From the NCBI GenBank assembly GCA_902771595.1, contig CACXXH010000025.1, positions 1 through 39,197 on the forward strand: a stretch of 39,197 nt of DNA. Reading direction: 5' to 3'. Shown here one piece after another: positions 8,172-15,141 of the stretch (positions are counted from its first letter, which is position 1; each line of letters starts with the position of its first letter). The notes under the pieces are model-generated. The model was not told the DNA's origin, did not search any database, and saw only the letters and a list, made by a program, of their open reading frames with translations. The stretch is from Fibrobacter succinogenes (GTDB taxonomy: Bacteria > Fibrobacterota > Fibrobacteria > Fibrobacterales > Fibrobacteraceae). The translations under genes and the position numbers were made by a program.

Positions 8172-8384
8172 TCAGTCCATGTCCAATTCGGAAAGACGCT
8201 TGTGCAACTCTTCGTTCTCGCGAGCGAGCGAATCAGCCTTCACGCGCAAGATTCCGATATTAATTTCCAGAGAATCCTTCTTGGCCGTCAAAGCCTTGAT
8301 TTCGGCCGCCTTTTCGGGGTCCGTACAGCCAGAAAACGCACAAAACGAGATAACAAACAACAAAATTCCAATAGCTCTTGTCAT
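8172..8384 (-). CDS. Small coiled-coil lipoprotein
   Basis: The protein has 70 residues. A TTG two codons upstream (8390) is also in frame; the ATG at 8384 is preferred. The signal peptide MTRAIGILLFVISFCAFSGC carries a good lipobox (FSGC). The mature part is one predicted coiled coil (KALTAKKDSLEINIGILRVKADSLARENEELHKRL), with a leucine/isoleucine heptad spacing like Lpp or BD-FAE small envelope lipoproteins. No function is assignable. It is divergent from the gene at 8442; the 57-base gap is AT-rich and should hold both promoters. No clear Shine-Dalgarno sequence is seen. Confidence 0.75.
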   Translation of the reverse strand: MTRAIGILLFVISFCAFSGCTDPEKAAEIKALTAKKDSLEINIGILRVKADSLARENEELHKRLSELDMD

Positions 8385-8441
8385 ATTCAAAATTTAATTA
8401 TAAATATGATAGAGGAAAACTCAAAATTTGGAAAAGGTGTT

Positions 8442-8849
8442 ATGATTGATAATGTTTGGACGTGGTTCACGAACCTGGATTACAAAGGTTCCGTTTCCGT
8501 AAGGAATCCCGATTCAGGAAATTACGGAGCGTCGGGCATATTCACAAGCAAGGCGAACACCCCCGACGACGACATTTTCATCCACGAAGCCCTTTACGAG
8601 ATGGACCCCGACTACACCGTGGTGGCCGTCATCAAGCAGGCAGGCGACAAGGCGGCCCGCGACTGGGCAAGCGGAGCATTCCCCGATGGAATCGACGAGA
8701 TTTCGTTCGAAGGCAGCCCCGAAGATATCCAGGAAAGGCTGGACAAGGCCATACTCGAAGGCCTCGCCCACCGCAAGGTCCTCATGGTGCGCGAATCCGG
8801 AGCCGTAGTAATGTTCGGATACAAGCTCGAAGACCTGATTTCTCGCTAG
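8442..8849 (+). CDS. Hypothetical protein (135 aa)
   Basis: I do not recognise the family. The start at 8442 is chosen for its ribosome binding site GAAAAGG (8431-8437); an in-frame ATG at 8406 (12 residues longer) lacks one. The protein is soluble, acidic and without signal peptide: an N-terminal WTWFTNLDYKG stretch, a beta-rich centre (DYTVVAVIKQAGDKAARDW), a helical segment with EGSPEDIQERLDKAILEG, and a C-terminal MVRESGAVVMFGYKLEDL. It precedes the U32 gene by 22 bases on the same strand, so the two may be cotranscribed. Confidence 0.7.
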   Translation: MIDNVWTWFTNLDYKGSVSVRNPDSGNYGASGIFTSKANTPDDDIFIHEALYEMDPDYTVVAVIKQAGDKAARDWASGAFPDGIDEISFEGSPEDIQERLDKAILEGLAHRKVLMVRESGAVVMFGYKLEDLISR

Positions 8850-8871
8850 AGAAAATTTTATCTTTGACTAT

Positions 8872-11589
8872 ATGAATTCGAGTACGAGGCCATCTCCGGA
8901 ACTACTCTTGCCCGTAGGCACGCGCGAAATGCTCGAAGCGGCAATCGACAACGGGGCCGATGCCGTTTATTTCGGGGTTCCGCACTGGAACGCGCGCGGT
9001 CGAACGGAAGACTTTTCGTTCGACGATGTCTACGACATGATCCGCTACGCAAGGCTCCGCGGAGTGCGCACGTTCCTCGCGATGAACGTGCTCGTATTCG
9101 AGCGCGAACTGCAGGAACTGCCTGAATTTCTGGAAAAAATCATAGCGCTGGAACCGGATGCGTTCATCATCCAAGATATCGGGCTTGCGCGCCTGATACG
9201 CGCCATCGCGCCCGAGCAAGAGATTCATGCGAGCACGCAGATGACGCTTGCAAGCGCTGAGGCCGTCAACCTGGTCGCAGGAATCGGGTTCAACCGCGCG
9301 GTGCTCGCCCGCGAACTTTCGATAAAGCAGATTGCGGCCATCAAGAGCGCGACTCCGCTCGAACTCGAAGTGTTCATTCACGGGGCGCTCTGCGTGAGCT
9401 ATTCGGGGCAGTGCCTCACCAGCGAAAACTTCGGCGGCCGCAGCGCGAACCGCGGGCAGTGCGCCCAGAGCTGTAGGCTCCCCTACCGCATCTTCGTTGA
9501 CGGCAAGGAATACCGCGATACAACGGCGCAGTACCTGTTCAGCACGCGCGACCTGTGCGCCCTCCCGAGGCTTGAACAACTCGAAGAAATCGGCGTGAAC
9601 TCGCTGAAGGTGGAAGGCCGCCTCAAGAGCCCGGAATACGTGGCGGCGGTTGCACACGCCTACCGCAGGGCTCTCGACGGGATAGAACCGACGGCCAAAG
9701 AAAAGGAACCGCTCGAAGTGCTGTTCAGCCGCGGGCTCAACACCGGATGGCTCGACGGGGACAACCACCAGGAACTCGTGGACGGAACGTTCAGCAACCA
9801 TCACGGAAGGTACCTCGGGACAGTGCTGCGCGTGGAGCGCGGGTGCGTCGTGGTGGAACTGGATTCGGGACTTGACGAGAGTAACGAACGCAGTGCGGGT
9901 ATGGAATGCGGCGCGGGTTCGAGACGCGGTGCGGGTTTAGAATGCGACGCGGGTTCGAGACGCGGTGCGGGTATAGAATGCGACGCGGGTATAGAATGCG
10001 CGGCGCTCCCGCAGGCGGGTGACGGCATTCTCTTTGAAGAGGCTAAATTCGGGATTAGCGCCGGCGCAAGGTTGTACGCCTCGCAGGTCGTGCACGAATA
10101 CAAAGGCAAGAAATCTACGCGCGGGTGCGGCCCGCAACTCCTGAAGATGGAATTCGGGCGCGATTTCGACACGCGCGAAGTGCGCCCACACATGGCGGTT
10201 TACAGGAACGACTCCCCCGCGATGGAAAAGGAACTGCGCCGCACGTTCACCGACCGCGAAATGGCGAAACGCATTCCCGTAAAGATGGTGCTCGAAGGGA
10301 GCATCGGCGGGCCGCTCGTGCTGAGCGTGCGGGACTACTGCGGGAACCAAGTGCAGGCAACCGGAGAATCGGCCATCGAAGCGTCACGCAATGGCGAAGC
10401 CGGCAACAAGCTCCGCGACCTCGCGCAAAAAGAACTTTCGGGCCTGAGCGCCAGCGCCTACAAACTGGATTCGCTCGACGTCCTGGTTGATGCCAACGCA
10501 TTCATTCCGGGAAAATCGCTGCGCACGCTCCGTCAAAAAGCTGTCGAAGCCCTCGACAGCGCCCGCTGCAAATGGAAAGAATTAAATCCGAGCGCCGCCG
10601 CGGGCCGCACATTCCTCGATTCCGTGAAAAAGGGATTAGGTAGTGTTAAAGACAACTCAATTCTTGTCAAAGATAGCTCTCTTCTTGTAAAAGACTGCTC
10701 TAGTCTTGTTAAAGACTGCGCGCGGCCCGTCATCTCGGTCCTTGTCCGCAATCCCGAACAAATCGACGCCCTCGAAGGCCTCGACATCGATAGCGTCGTC
10801 ATGGATTTCGACTGGGGCGTAAAATACGATTTCCCGCTCCAGCGCATACGCGAACTCGGTTTCAAGGCGGGAATGGCGACGCTTCGCATCCACAAGCCGG
10901 GCGAAAACCACTACCTGAAAAAAATTCTGGAACTTGCCCCCGATTTCGCCCTTGTGCGCAGCCTCGGGGCTCTTGCCATCCTGCGCGAAAGCGGAATCCC
11001 GCTCGAAGGGGATTACAGCCTGAACGCCGCGAACAGCGCCACATTCGACTGGCTTTTGACGCAGGGAGTTTCGACGTTACATCCCTCGTGGGACCTGAAC
11101 AGCACCCAACTTTTCGACCTGCTGAAGAATATAGACGCAAGCCGTCTTGAAATCACGCTGCACCAATACATGCCCGCATTCCATTCCGAATACTGCGCCT
11201 TCGCGCGCGCCCTCACCACAGGGAGGCGATTCCCGGAATGCGGCAAAATCTGCACCCAGCACAAGGTCGAAATTCTGGACCACAAGGGCGAAAGCCATTT
11301 CTTGCAGAGCGACGCGGAATGCCGCAACACGCTTTTCGTAGGCAAACCGCAATCCGCCCTGAAGCTCTTTCCCGAATTGCGCAAATCGGGCGTTTCGCAT
11401 TTCCGGCTCGAAATGCTCCAGGAACCGCCCGAAACCGTGCGCAAGAAGGTGCTTGTCTACACGCAGGCCATCCGCGGGAAGATTTCCATCGAAGAAGCCA
11501 TCCGCCTTGCCGGAGTCGAAGAAAAATACGGCCTTTCCGAAGGCCAGCTTTTCAACGAAAGCGTCTGGAAAGACAGAAAAAAAGCCTAA
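8872..11589 (+). CDS. U32-family protein with DUF3656 region, RlhA-like
   Basis: The protein has 905 residues. The N-terminal peptidase-U32 domain (about residues 10-290) shows ELLLPVGTREMLEAAIDNGADAVYFG and IHASTQMTL. The four cysteines at 174, 181, 197 and 201 (ALCVSYSGQC, GQCAQSC) are those that hold an iron-sulfur cluster in this family. The longer C-terminal part matches the U32 plus DUF3656 architecture of E. coli RlhA, which is required for hydroxylation of 23S rRNA C2501 (family knowledge); collagenase activity is not implied. The unusual feature is two in-frame tandem-repeat tracts, residues 342-377 (36-bp units) and 592-619 (21-bp units), which family members elsewhere should lack. 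The stop codon sits inside the hairpin that terminates purF on the other strand. Confidence 0.85.
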   Translation: MNSSTRPSPELLLPVGTREMLEAAIDNGADAVYFGVPHWNARGRTEDFSFDDVYDMIRYARLRGVRTFLAMNVLVFERELQELPEFLEKIIALEPDAFIIQDIGLARLIRAIAPEQEIHASTQMTLASAEAVNLVAGIGFNRAVLARELSIKQIAAIKSATPLELEVFIHGALCVSYSGQCLTSENFGGRSANRGQCAQSCRLPYRIFVDGKEYRDTTAQYLFSTRDLCALPRLEQLEEIGVNSLKVEGRLKSPEYVAAVAHAYRRALDGIEPTAKEKEPLEVLFSRGLNTGWLDGDNHQELVDGTFSNHHGRYLGTVLRVERGCVVVELDSGLDESNERSAGMECGAGSRRGAGLECDAGSRRGAGIECDAGIECAALPQAGDGILFEEAKFGISAGARLYASQVVHEYKGKKSTRGCGPQLLKMEFGRDFDTREVRPHMAVYRNDSPAMEKELRRTFTDREMAKRIPVKMVLEGSIGGPLVLSVRDYCGNQVQATGESAIEASRNGEAGNKLRDLAQKELSGLSASAYKLDSLDVLVDANAFIPGKSLRTLRQKAVEALDSARCKWKELNPSAAAGRTFLDSVKKGLGSVKDNSILVKDSSLLVKDCSSLVKDCARPVISVLVRNPEQIDALEGLDIDSVVMDFDWGVKYDFPLQRIRELGFKAGMATLRIHKPGENHYLKKILELAPDFALVRSLGALAILRESGIPLEGDYSLNAANSATFDWLLTQGVSTLHPSWDLNSTQLFDLLKNIDASRLEITLHQYMPAFHSEYCAFARALTTGRRFPECGKICTQHKVEILDHKGESHFLQSDAECRNTLFVGKPQSALKLFPELRKSGVSHFRLEMLQEPPETVRKKVLVYTQAIRGKISIEEAIRLAGVEEKYGLSEGQLFNESVWKDRKKA
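9895..10002 (+). repeat. In-frame 36-bp tandem repeat in the U32 gene
   Basis: Units start at 9895, 9931 and 9967, with a partial unit at 9985. Each 36-bp unit is built of two related 18-bp halves and encodes AGMECGAGSRRG or close variants. The phase is preserved exactly relative to the gene. Confidence 0.9.
10645..10728 (+). repeat. In-frame 21-bp tandem repeat in the U32 gene
   Basis: Four units start at 10645, 10666, 10687 and 10708 and encode VKDNSIL, VKDSSLL, VKDCSSL and VKDCARP. Third-position changes show that the array is not brand new. Confidence 0.9.
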
Positions 11590-11604
11590 GGAAATCTTAG
11601 GCTT
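11577..11604 (-). terminator. Terminator of purF, overlapping the U32 gene end
   Basis: Nine-pair stem 11582-11590 (AAGCCTAAG) with 11596-11604 (CTTAGGCTT). On the minus strand it ends in seven Ts (11583-11577), ideal for purF. On the plus strand the tail is CTTCT, weaker. The U32 stop codon (11587-11589) is part of the stem. Confidence 0.85.
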
Positions 11605-11626
11605 CTTCTACACGATTTTTTGTTTT

Positions 11627-13012
11627 TTACCCGCAGCGCGTCTTGTGGTAATCGCTGCCGATGTAATCAGGATAGTCGTTGTCGAAACAGGCGGCGCAGT
11701 AATGTTCGCCTTCGCCCGTGCATTCCTTCATGCCTTCCACGCTCAGGTAGCCGAGGCTTTCGACGCCGAGCATCTTGGCGATTTCATCGGGAGTCATCGA
11801 GCTTGCGGCAAGTTCGCCCTGGCTCGGGAAATCCATCCCGAAGAAGCAGGGATGAGCGACCGGAGGCGATGCGATACGGATATGCACTTCGAGCGCACCA
11901 GCGTCACGGAGCATGCGGGAAAGAATCTTGAGCGTAGTGCCGCGCACGATAGAATCCTCGACGACACACACGCGCTTGTTCTTGAGCACGCCCACGATGG
12001 GGTTGAACTTGAGTTTCACCTTCTGCTCGCGCACGTTCTGCGTGGGGTCGATGAAGGTACGGCCCACGTAATGGTTACGCAGCAGGCCAATCTCGAAACG
12101 GATGCCGCTAGCCTGCGAATAGCCGAGCGCCGCGGTCGTCGCGCTGTCGGGCACAGAAATCACGATGTCCGCATCGACGGGGCATTCCTTCGCGAGCTGC
12201 TTGCCCATCTTGCGGCGGACCTTGTCGCAGCTCTGTTCAAAAATGACAGAATCCGGGCGGCTGAAGTAGATGTATTCGAAAATGCAATGAGCCTGACGTT
12301 CCTTGTGCGTAAAGCGTTCCGAATGCAGGCCGTTGTTCGTTATGGTCAGGAGTTCTCCCGGCTGGATATCGCGCACGTAGTTTGCGCCGAGCAAGTCGAA
12401 AGCGCAGGTTTCGCTTGCGACGCACCAGGCCTTTCCCATGCGGGCAATGGAAAGCGGGCGGAATCCGAACCCGTCGCGGGCGACATACATCGTGTCCTTG
12501 CTGATGAAGACCAGGCAGAAACTCCCGGTAAATTTCGTAATCGCCTTCTTGATGGCTTCGCCCAGAGTATCCGCATGAGTGCGCGCGATTTCGTGGAGCA
12601 AGATTTCGGAATCGGACGTGGTCTGGAAAATGTGACCGTCAGCTTCCATCTCGGCGCGGAGTTCGTTCGCGTTGGTGATGTTGCCATTGTGGGCCACAGC
12701 GAGCTGCCCCCACTTGCAACTCACGAGAATCGGCTGCGCGTTTGCAAGAGTGCTTGCGCCCGTGGTGCTGTAACGCACGTGCCCGATGCCTGCAAAACCT
12801 TGCAGCTCGTCGACGTTGTGTTCTCTTAAAAGCGTGGAAACCAGACCCATGGATTTACGGACGCGGACTTTTTCGCCATCCGTTACCGCAAAGCCAGCGC
12901 TTTCCTGACCGCGGTGCTGAAGTGCGTAGAGACCCATGGTGACATTACGAACAACGTTATCGCCGTTGTAGATTCCGATAACGCCGCATTCTTCATGCAA
13001 TTCTTCGAGCAT
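11627..13012 (-). CDS. purF: Amidophosphoribosyltransferase
   Basis: The protein has 461 residues and catalyses the first committed step of purine synthesis: PRPP plus glutamine to phosphoribosylamine. The first eight residues (MLEELHEE) are a propeptide removed to expose the nucleophile Cys 9 (CGVIGIYN). The N-terminal Ntn-type glutaminase has RYSTTG and AHNGNITN; the C-terminal phosphoribosyltransferase has the PRPP loop CVVEDSIVRGTT. Cysteines at about 243, 389, 439 and 442 (HCIFEY, HPCFFG, YCAACF) match the four 4Fe-4S ligands of the oxygen-sensitive Bacillus-type enzyme, fitting an anaerobe. A ribosome binding site AGAGG lies just upstream of the start. It is divergent from glnK across a long regulatory gap and ends in its own terminator. 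Confidence 0.97.
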   Translation of the reverse strand: MLEELHEECGVIGIYNGDNVVRNVTMGLYALQHRGQESAGFAVTDGEKVRVRKSMGLVSTLLREHNVDELQGFAGIGHVRYSTTGASTLANAQPILVSCKWGQLAVAHNGNITNANELRAEMEADGHIFQTTSDSEILLHEIARTHADTLGEAIKKAITKFTGSFCLVFISKDTMYVARDGFGFRPLSIARMGKAWCVASETCAFDLLGANYVRDIQPGELLTITNNGLHSERFTHKERQAHCIFEYIYFSRPDSVIFEQSCDKVRRKMGKQLAKECPVDADIVISVPDSATTAALGYSQASGIRFEIGLLRNHYVGRTFIDPTQNVREQKVKLKFNPIVGVLKNKRVCVVEDSIVRGTTLKILSRMLRDAGALEVHIRIASPPVAHPCFFGMDFPSQGELAASSMTPDEIAKMLGVESLGYLSVEGMKECTGEGEHYCAACFDNDYPDYIGSDYHKTRCG

Positions 13013-13059
13013 ATCGCCTCTTTGAATTTTAAGCCTCCCCTACCTCGAAGGTCATAGCC

Positions 13060-13073
13060 CATCCGTACGGATG
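13060..13073. promoter_or_regulatory. Perfect 14-bp palindrome in the purF leader
   Basis: CATCCGTACGGATG lies 47 bases upstream of the purF start codon. It may be an operator or the stem of a leader hairpin. It does not fit the purine riboswitch core, which I looked for and did not find. The owner is unknown. Confidence 0.45.
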
Positions 13074-13184
13074 CAAGCAGGGAAGCGGACGCAAAAAATA
13101 TAGCAACGAATTTTGCGTTCAACAATCCATAAAAAAACAAAAATTTTTGGCACAGAAAACAGAACTACAAACAAATTAATTATA

Positions 13185-13315
13185 TTTTACATTTTTCGAA
13201 TTATTTCCATTTTCCGAAAAATAAAAAGTGTAAATTGCACATTTTTTGTCAGAGAAAAAAGGCCTGGACATAGCGAAAATTTCCACATTCGACCTCAAAA
13301 AGGCCTATTTTCGCT
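13185..13315 (+). promoter_or_regulatory. Upstream control region of glnK-amtB
   Basis: This AT-rich stretch of the 393-base purF-glnK gap holds the 11-mer TTTTACATTTT (13185-13195), an inverted repeat ATTTTTCG-N16-CGAAAAAT (13191-13222), and a second inverted repeat AGCGAAAAT (13272-13280) / ATTTTCGCT (13307-13315). The decamer AAAAAGGCCT also occurs twice nearby. Position, 25-150 bp upstream of a sigma-54 promoter, suits enhancer sites for an NtrC-type activator; that assignment is inference. Confidence 0.5.
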
Positions 13316-13339
13316 CATTTTAGGCATATTCTGATTTTT

Positions 13340-13356
13340 TGGCACGGCTTTTGCAT
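13340..13356 (+). promoter_or_regulatory. Sigma-54 promoter of glnK-amtB
   Basis: TGGCACGGCTTTTGCAT fits the -24/-12 consensus completely: GG at 13341-13342 and GC at 13353-13354 with ten bases between. Transcription should start near 13366, leaving a 40-base leader before glnK. Confidence 0.9.
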
Positions 13357-13405
13357 AAGGGCGAACGAATCCATAATCCATTGGACTTCTAAAAAGGAAT
13401 CAAAA

Positions 13406-13747
13406 ATGAAGCTTGTCACGGCATACATACAACCAGAACGATTAAACCTCGTAAAGCAAGCCCTTTACGAAAAGAACATTTTCAAGATGTCTGTCACGAA
13501 CGTGCTCGGCTGCGGCCAGCAGAAGGGTTACAATCAACGTTTCCGTGGTGTCGTTACCGAAGTCAACCTGCTTAAGAAAATTTGCTTGAAGATTGCGGTT
13601 AACGATGACTTTGTGCAGCCTTGTATCGATGCGATTATCGCGGGGGCCCGTACCGGCGAAATCGGCGACGGAAAGATTTTCGTCACGAGCCTGGAACAGT
13701 GCATCCGCATCCGTACTGGTGAAACTGGGTCGGATGCAATTGGTTAA
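13406..13747 (+). CDS. glnK: PII nitrogen signal protein lacking the uridylylated Tyr
   Basis: The protein has 113 residues and is colinear with E. coli GlnB/GlnK (112 residues). PII trimers sense 2-oxoglutarate, ATP and ADP; the position directly before amtB indicates the GlnK role of plugging AmtB when nitrogen is ample. Conserved parts are GCGQQKG at 35-41, the B-loop [11 protein letters not shown], and the C-terminal RIRTGE. In the T-loop the family has YRGAEYMV; here it reads FRGVVTEV, so Tyr 46 is Phe and Tyr 51, the residue uridylylated by GlnD, is Thr. It therefore cannot be regulated by Tyr-51 uridylylation. An AAGGA ribosome binding site precedes it. Expression is driven by the sigma-54 promoter at 13340 and shared with amtB 33 bases downstream. 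Confidence 0.93.
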   Translation: MKLVTAYIQPERLNLVKQALYEKNIFKMSVTNVLGCGQQKGYNQRFRGVVTEVNLLKKICLKIAVNDDFVQPCIDAIIAGARTGEIGDGKIFVTSLEQCIRIRTGETGSDAIG

Positions 13748-13780
13748 ACACAAGGGATTAAAACACAAAGGATTTAAACA

Positions 13781-15046
13781 ATGAACGAAGTAGCAAATGT
13801 CGCAACCGTCAGCGATGCAATCTTTATGACGGAAAACATCTGGATCATGATCAGCGCCATGCTGGTGTTCATCATGGGTCTCGGTTTCGCCTGTGTCGAA
13901 GCGGGTCTTGTTCGCGCCAAGTGCGCTGCAAACGTCGCCTTCAAAAACATCGCGGTCCCCGCCATCGGTATCACGATGTACGCCCTGCTCGGCTTTGGCC
14001 TCATGTATCCGGGCACTTTCAACGGAATCCTCGGTTTCGCTGGCTTCGGCATTGGCGACTGGGCAGATCCCTCTAAGTTCACCACTGCCTACAACGGTCA
14101 CTTCACGCTGTTTGCCGATTGGCTGTTCCAGGCAATGTTCGCCGCTACCGCCGCAACGATTGTGTCCGGTGCCGTGGCAGAACGCGTGAAGCTCAATTCT
14201 TTCCTCGTGTTCACGCTCATCTACGTAGCCCTCGTCTACCCGATTGTGGGTAGCTGGACATGGGGCGGTGGCTGGCTTTCCACCATCGGCAAGGCTGGTT
14301 TCCATGACCTCGCCGGTTCTACCCTCGTGCACTCCGTGGGTGGCTGGGCAGCTCTCGCTGGCGTGATGATTCTCGGCCCCCGTATCGGCAAGTATGTGAA
14401 CGGCAAGGTTCACGCCATTCCGGCACACAACATTCCGCTCGCTACCGTTGGTGTGTTCATGCTGTGGTTCGGCTGGTGGGGATTCAACGCCGGTTCTGCC
14501 CTGAACGGTGATCCGAAGGCTACTAGCTGGATTCTCGTGACCACGAACCTCGCCGCTGTTGCCGGTATCATTACCGCGACTCTCACGAGCTGGATCGTTT
14601 CGAAGAAGCCCGACGCCACCATGGCCCTCAACGGATGCCTTGCCGGTCTCGTGGCAATCACTGCCGGTGCCGACGTGGTGACCCCGCTTTCCTCCTGGAT
14701 TATCGGTGCCATCGCTGGCGTGCTAGTTGTCGGTGCGGTGTTCATGTTCGACCGCCTGCACTTGGACGACCCGGTCGGTGCTCTCTCGGTTCACCTGGTG
14801 AACGGCGTGTGGGGCACGATCGCAGTCGGTATCTTCGACATGACGGGCGATTACAGCGTGCTCACTCAGCTCATCGGTGTCGCCGCCTACGCTCTCCCCT
14901 GCTTCGGTGCCGCTAGCCTGATATTCTTCGTCATCAAGAAGACCATGGGCCTGCGCGTCACGGAACGTCAAGAACTCCGCGGCCTCGACCAAAGCGAACA
15001 CGGACAAGAATCCTACAGCGGGTTCCAAATCTTCAGCAACATGTAA
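13781..15046 (+). CDS. amtB: Ammonium transporter
   Basis: The protein has 421 residues with 11 membrane helices expected, a trimeric inner-membrane channel that conducts ammonia/ammonium. The twin pore histidines are visible at about residues 184 (STLVHSVGG) and 338 (SVHLVNGVWG), with FMLWFGWWGFNAGSALNG as the family signature. The C-terminal tail GLDQSEHGQESY is the segment that contacts GlnK in the family. It has no cleaved signal peptide of the E. coli type. An AAGGA ribosome binding site precedes the start. It forms a two-gene operon with glnK under sigma-54 control and ends in a strong terminator. Confidence 0.97.
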   Translation: MNEVANVATVSDAIFMTENIWIMISAMLVFIMGLGFACVEAGLVRAKCAANVAFKNIAVPAIGITMYALLGFGLMYPGTFNGILGFAGFGIGDWADPSKFTTAYNGHFTLFADWLFQAMFAATAATIVSGAVAERVKLNSFLVFTLIYVALVYPIVGSWTWGGGWLSTIGKAGFHDLAGSTLVHSVGGWAALAGVMILGPRIGKYVNGKVHAIPAHNIPLATVGVFMLWFGWWGFNAGSALNGDPKATSWILVTTNLAAVAGIITATLTSWIVSKKPDATMALNGCLAGLVAITAGADVVTPLSSWIIGAIAGVLVVGAVFMFDRLHLDDPVGALSVHLVNGVWGTIAVGIFDMTGDYSVLTQLIGVAAYALPCFGAASLIFFVIKKTMGLRVTERQELRGLDQSEHGQESYSGFQIFSNM

Positions 15047-15086
15047 TGGCTGGAACGTAATACACATCCTCCTCACATGATCCCTA

Positions 15087-15118
15087 AAAAACCCCGAGGC
15101 AATAAGCCTCGGGGTTTT
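15087..15118. terminator. Bidirectional terminator between amtB and nadE
   Basis: Ten-pair stem ACCCCGAGGC (15091-15100) with GCCTCGGGGT (15106-15115), loop AATAA, A-run on one side and TTTT on the other. It serves amtB on the plus strand and nadE on the minus strand. Confidence 0.93.
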
Positions 15119-15141
15119 ATCATTGATCTCATGGAGTTTTT

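Noticed and set aside
11453..12829. 458-codon plus-strand frame opposite purF
   Set aside because: Antisense of purF and overlaps the U32 gene end; no recognisable protein features.
13013..13110. Purine riboswitch before purF
   Set aside because: The conserved junction bases and paired loops are absent; only a simple palindrome is visible.
13147..13163. TTGGCACAGAAAACAGA as a fifth sigma-54 site
   Set aside because: Has the -24 GG but no GC at the -12 position.
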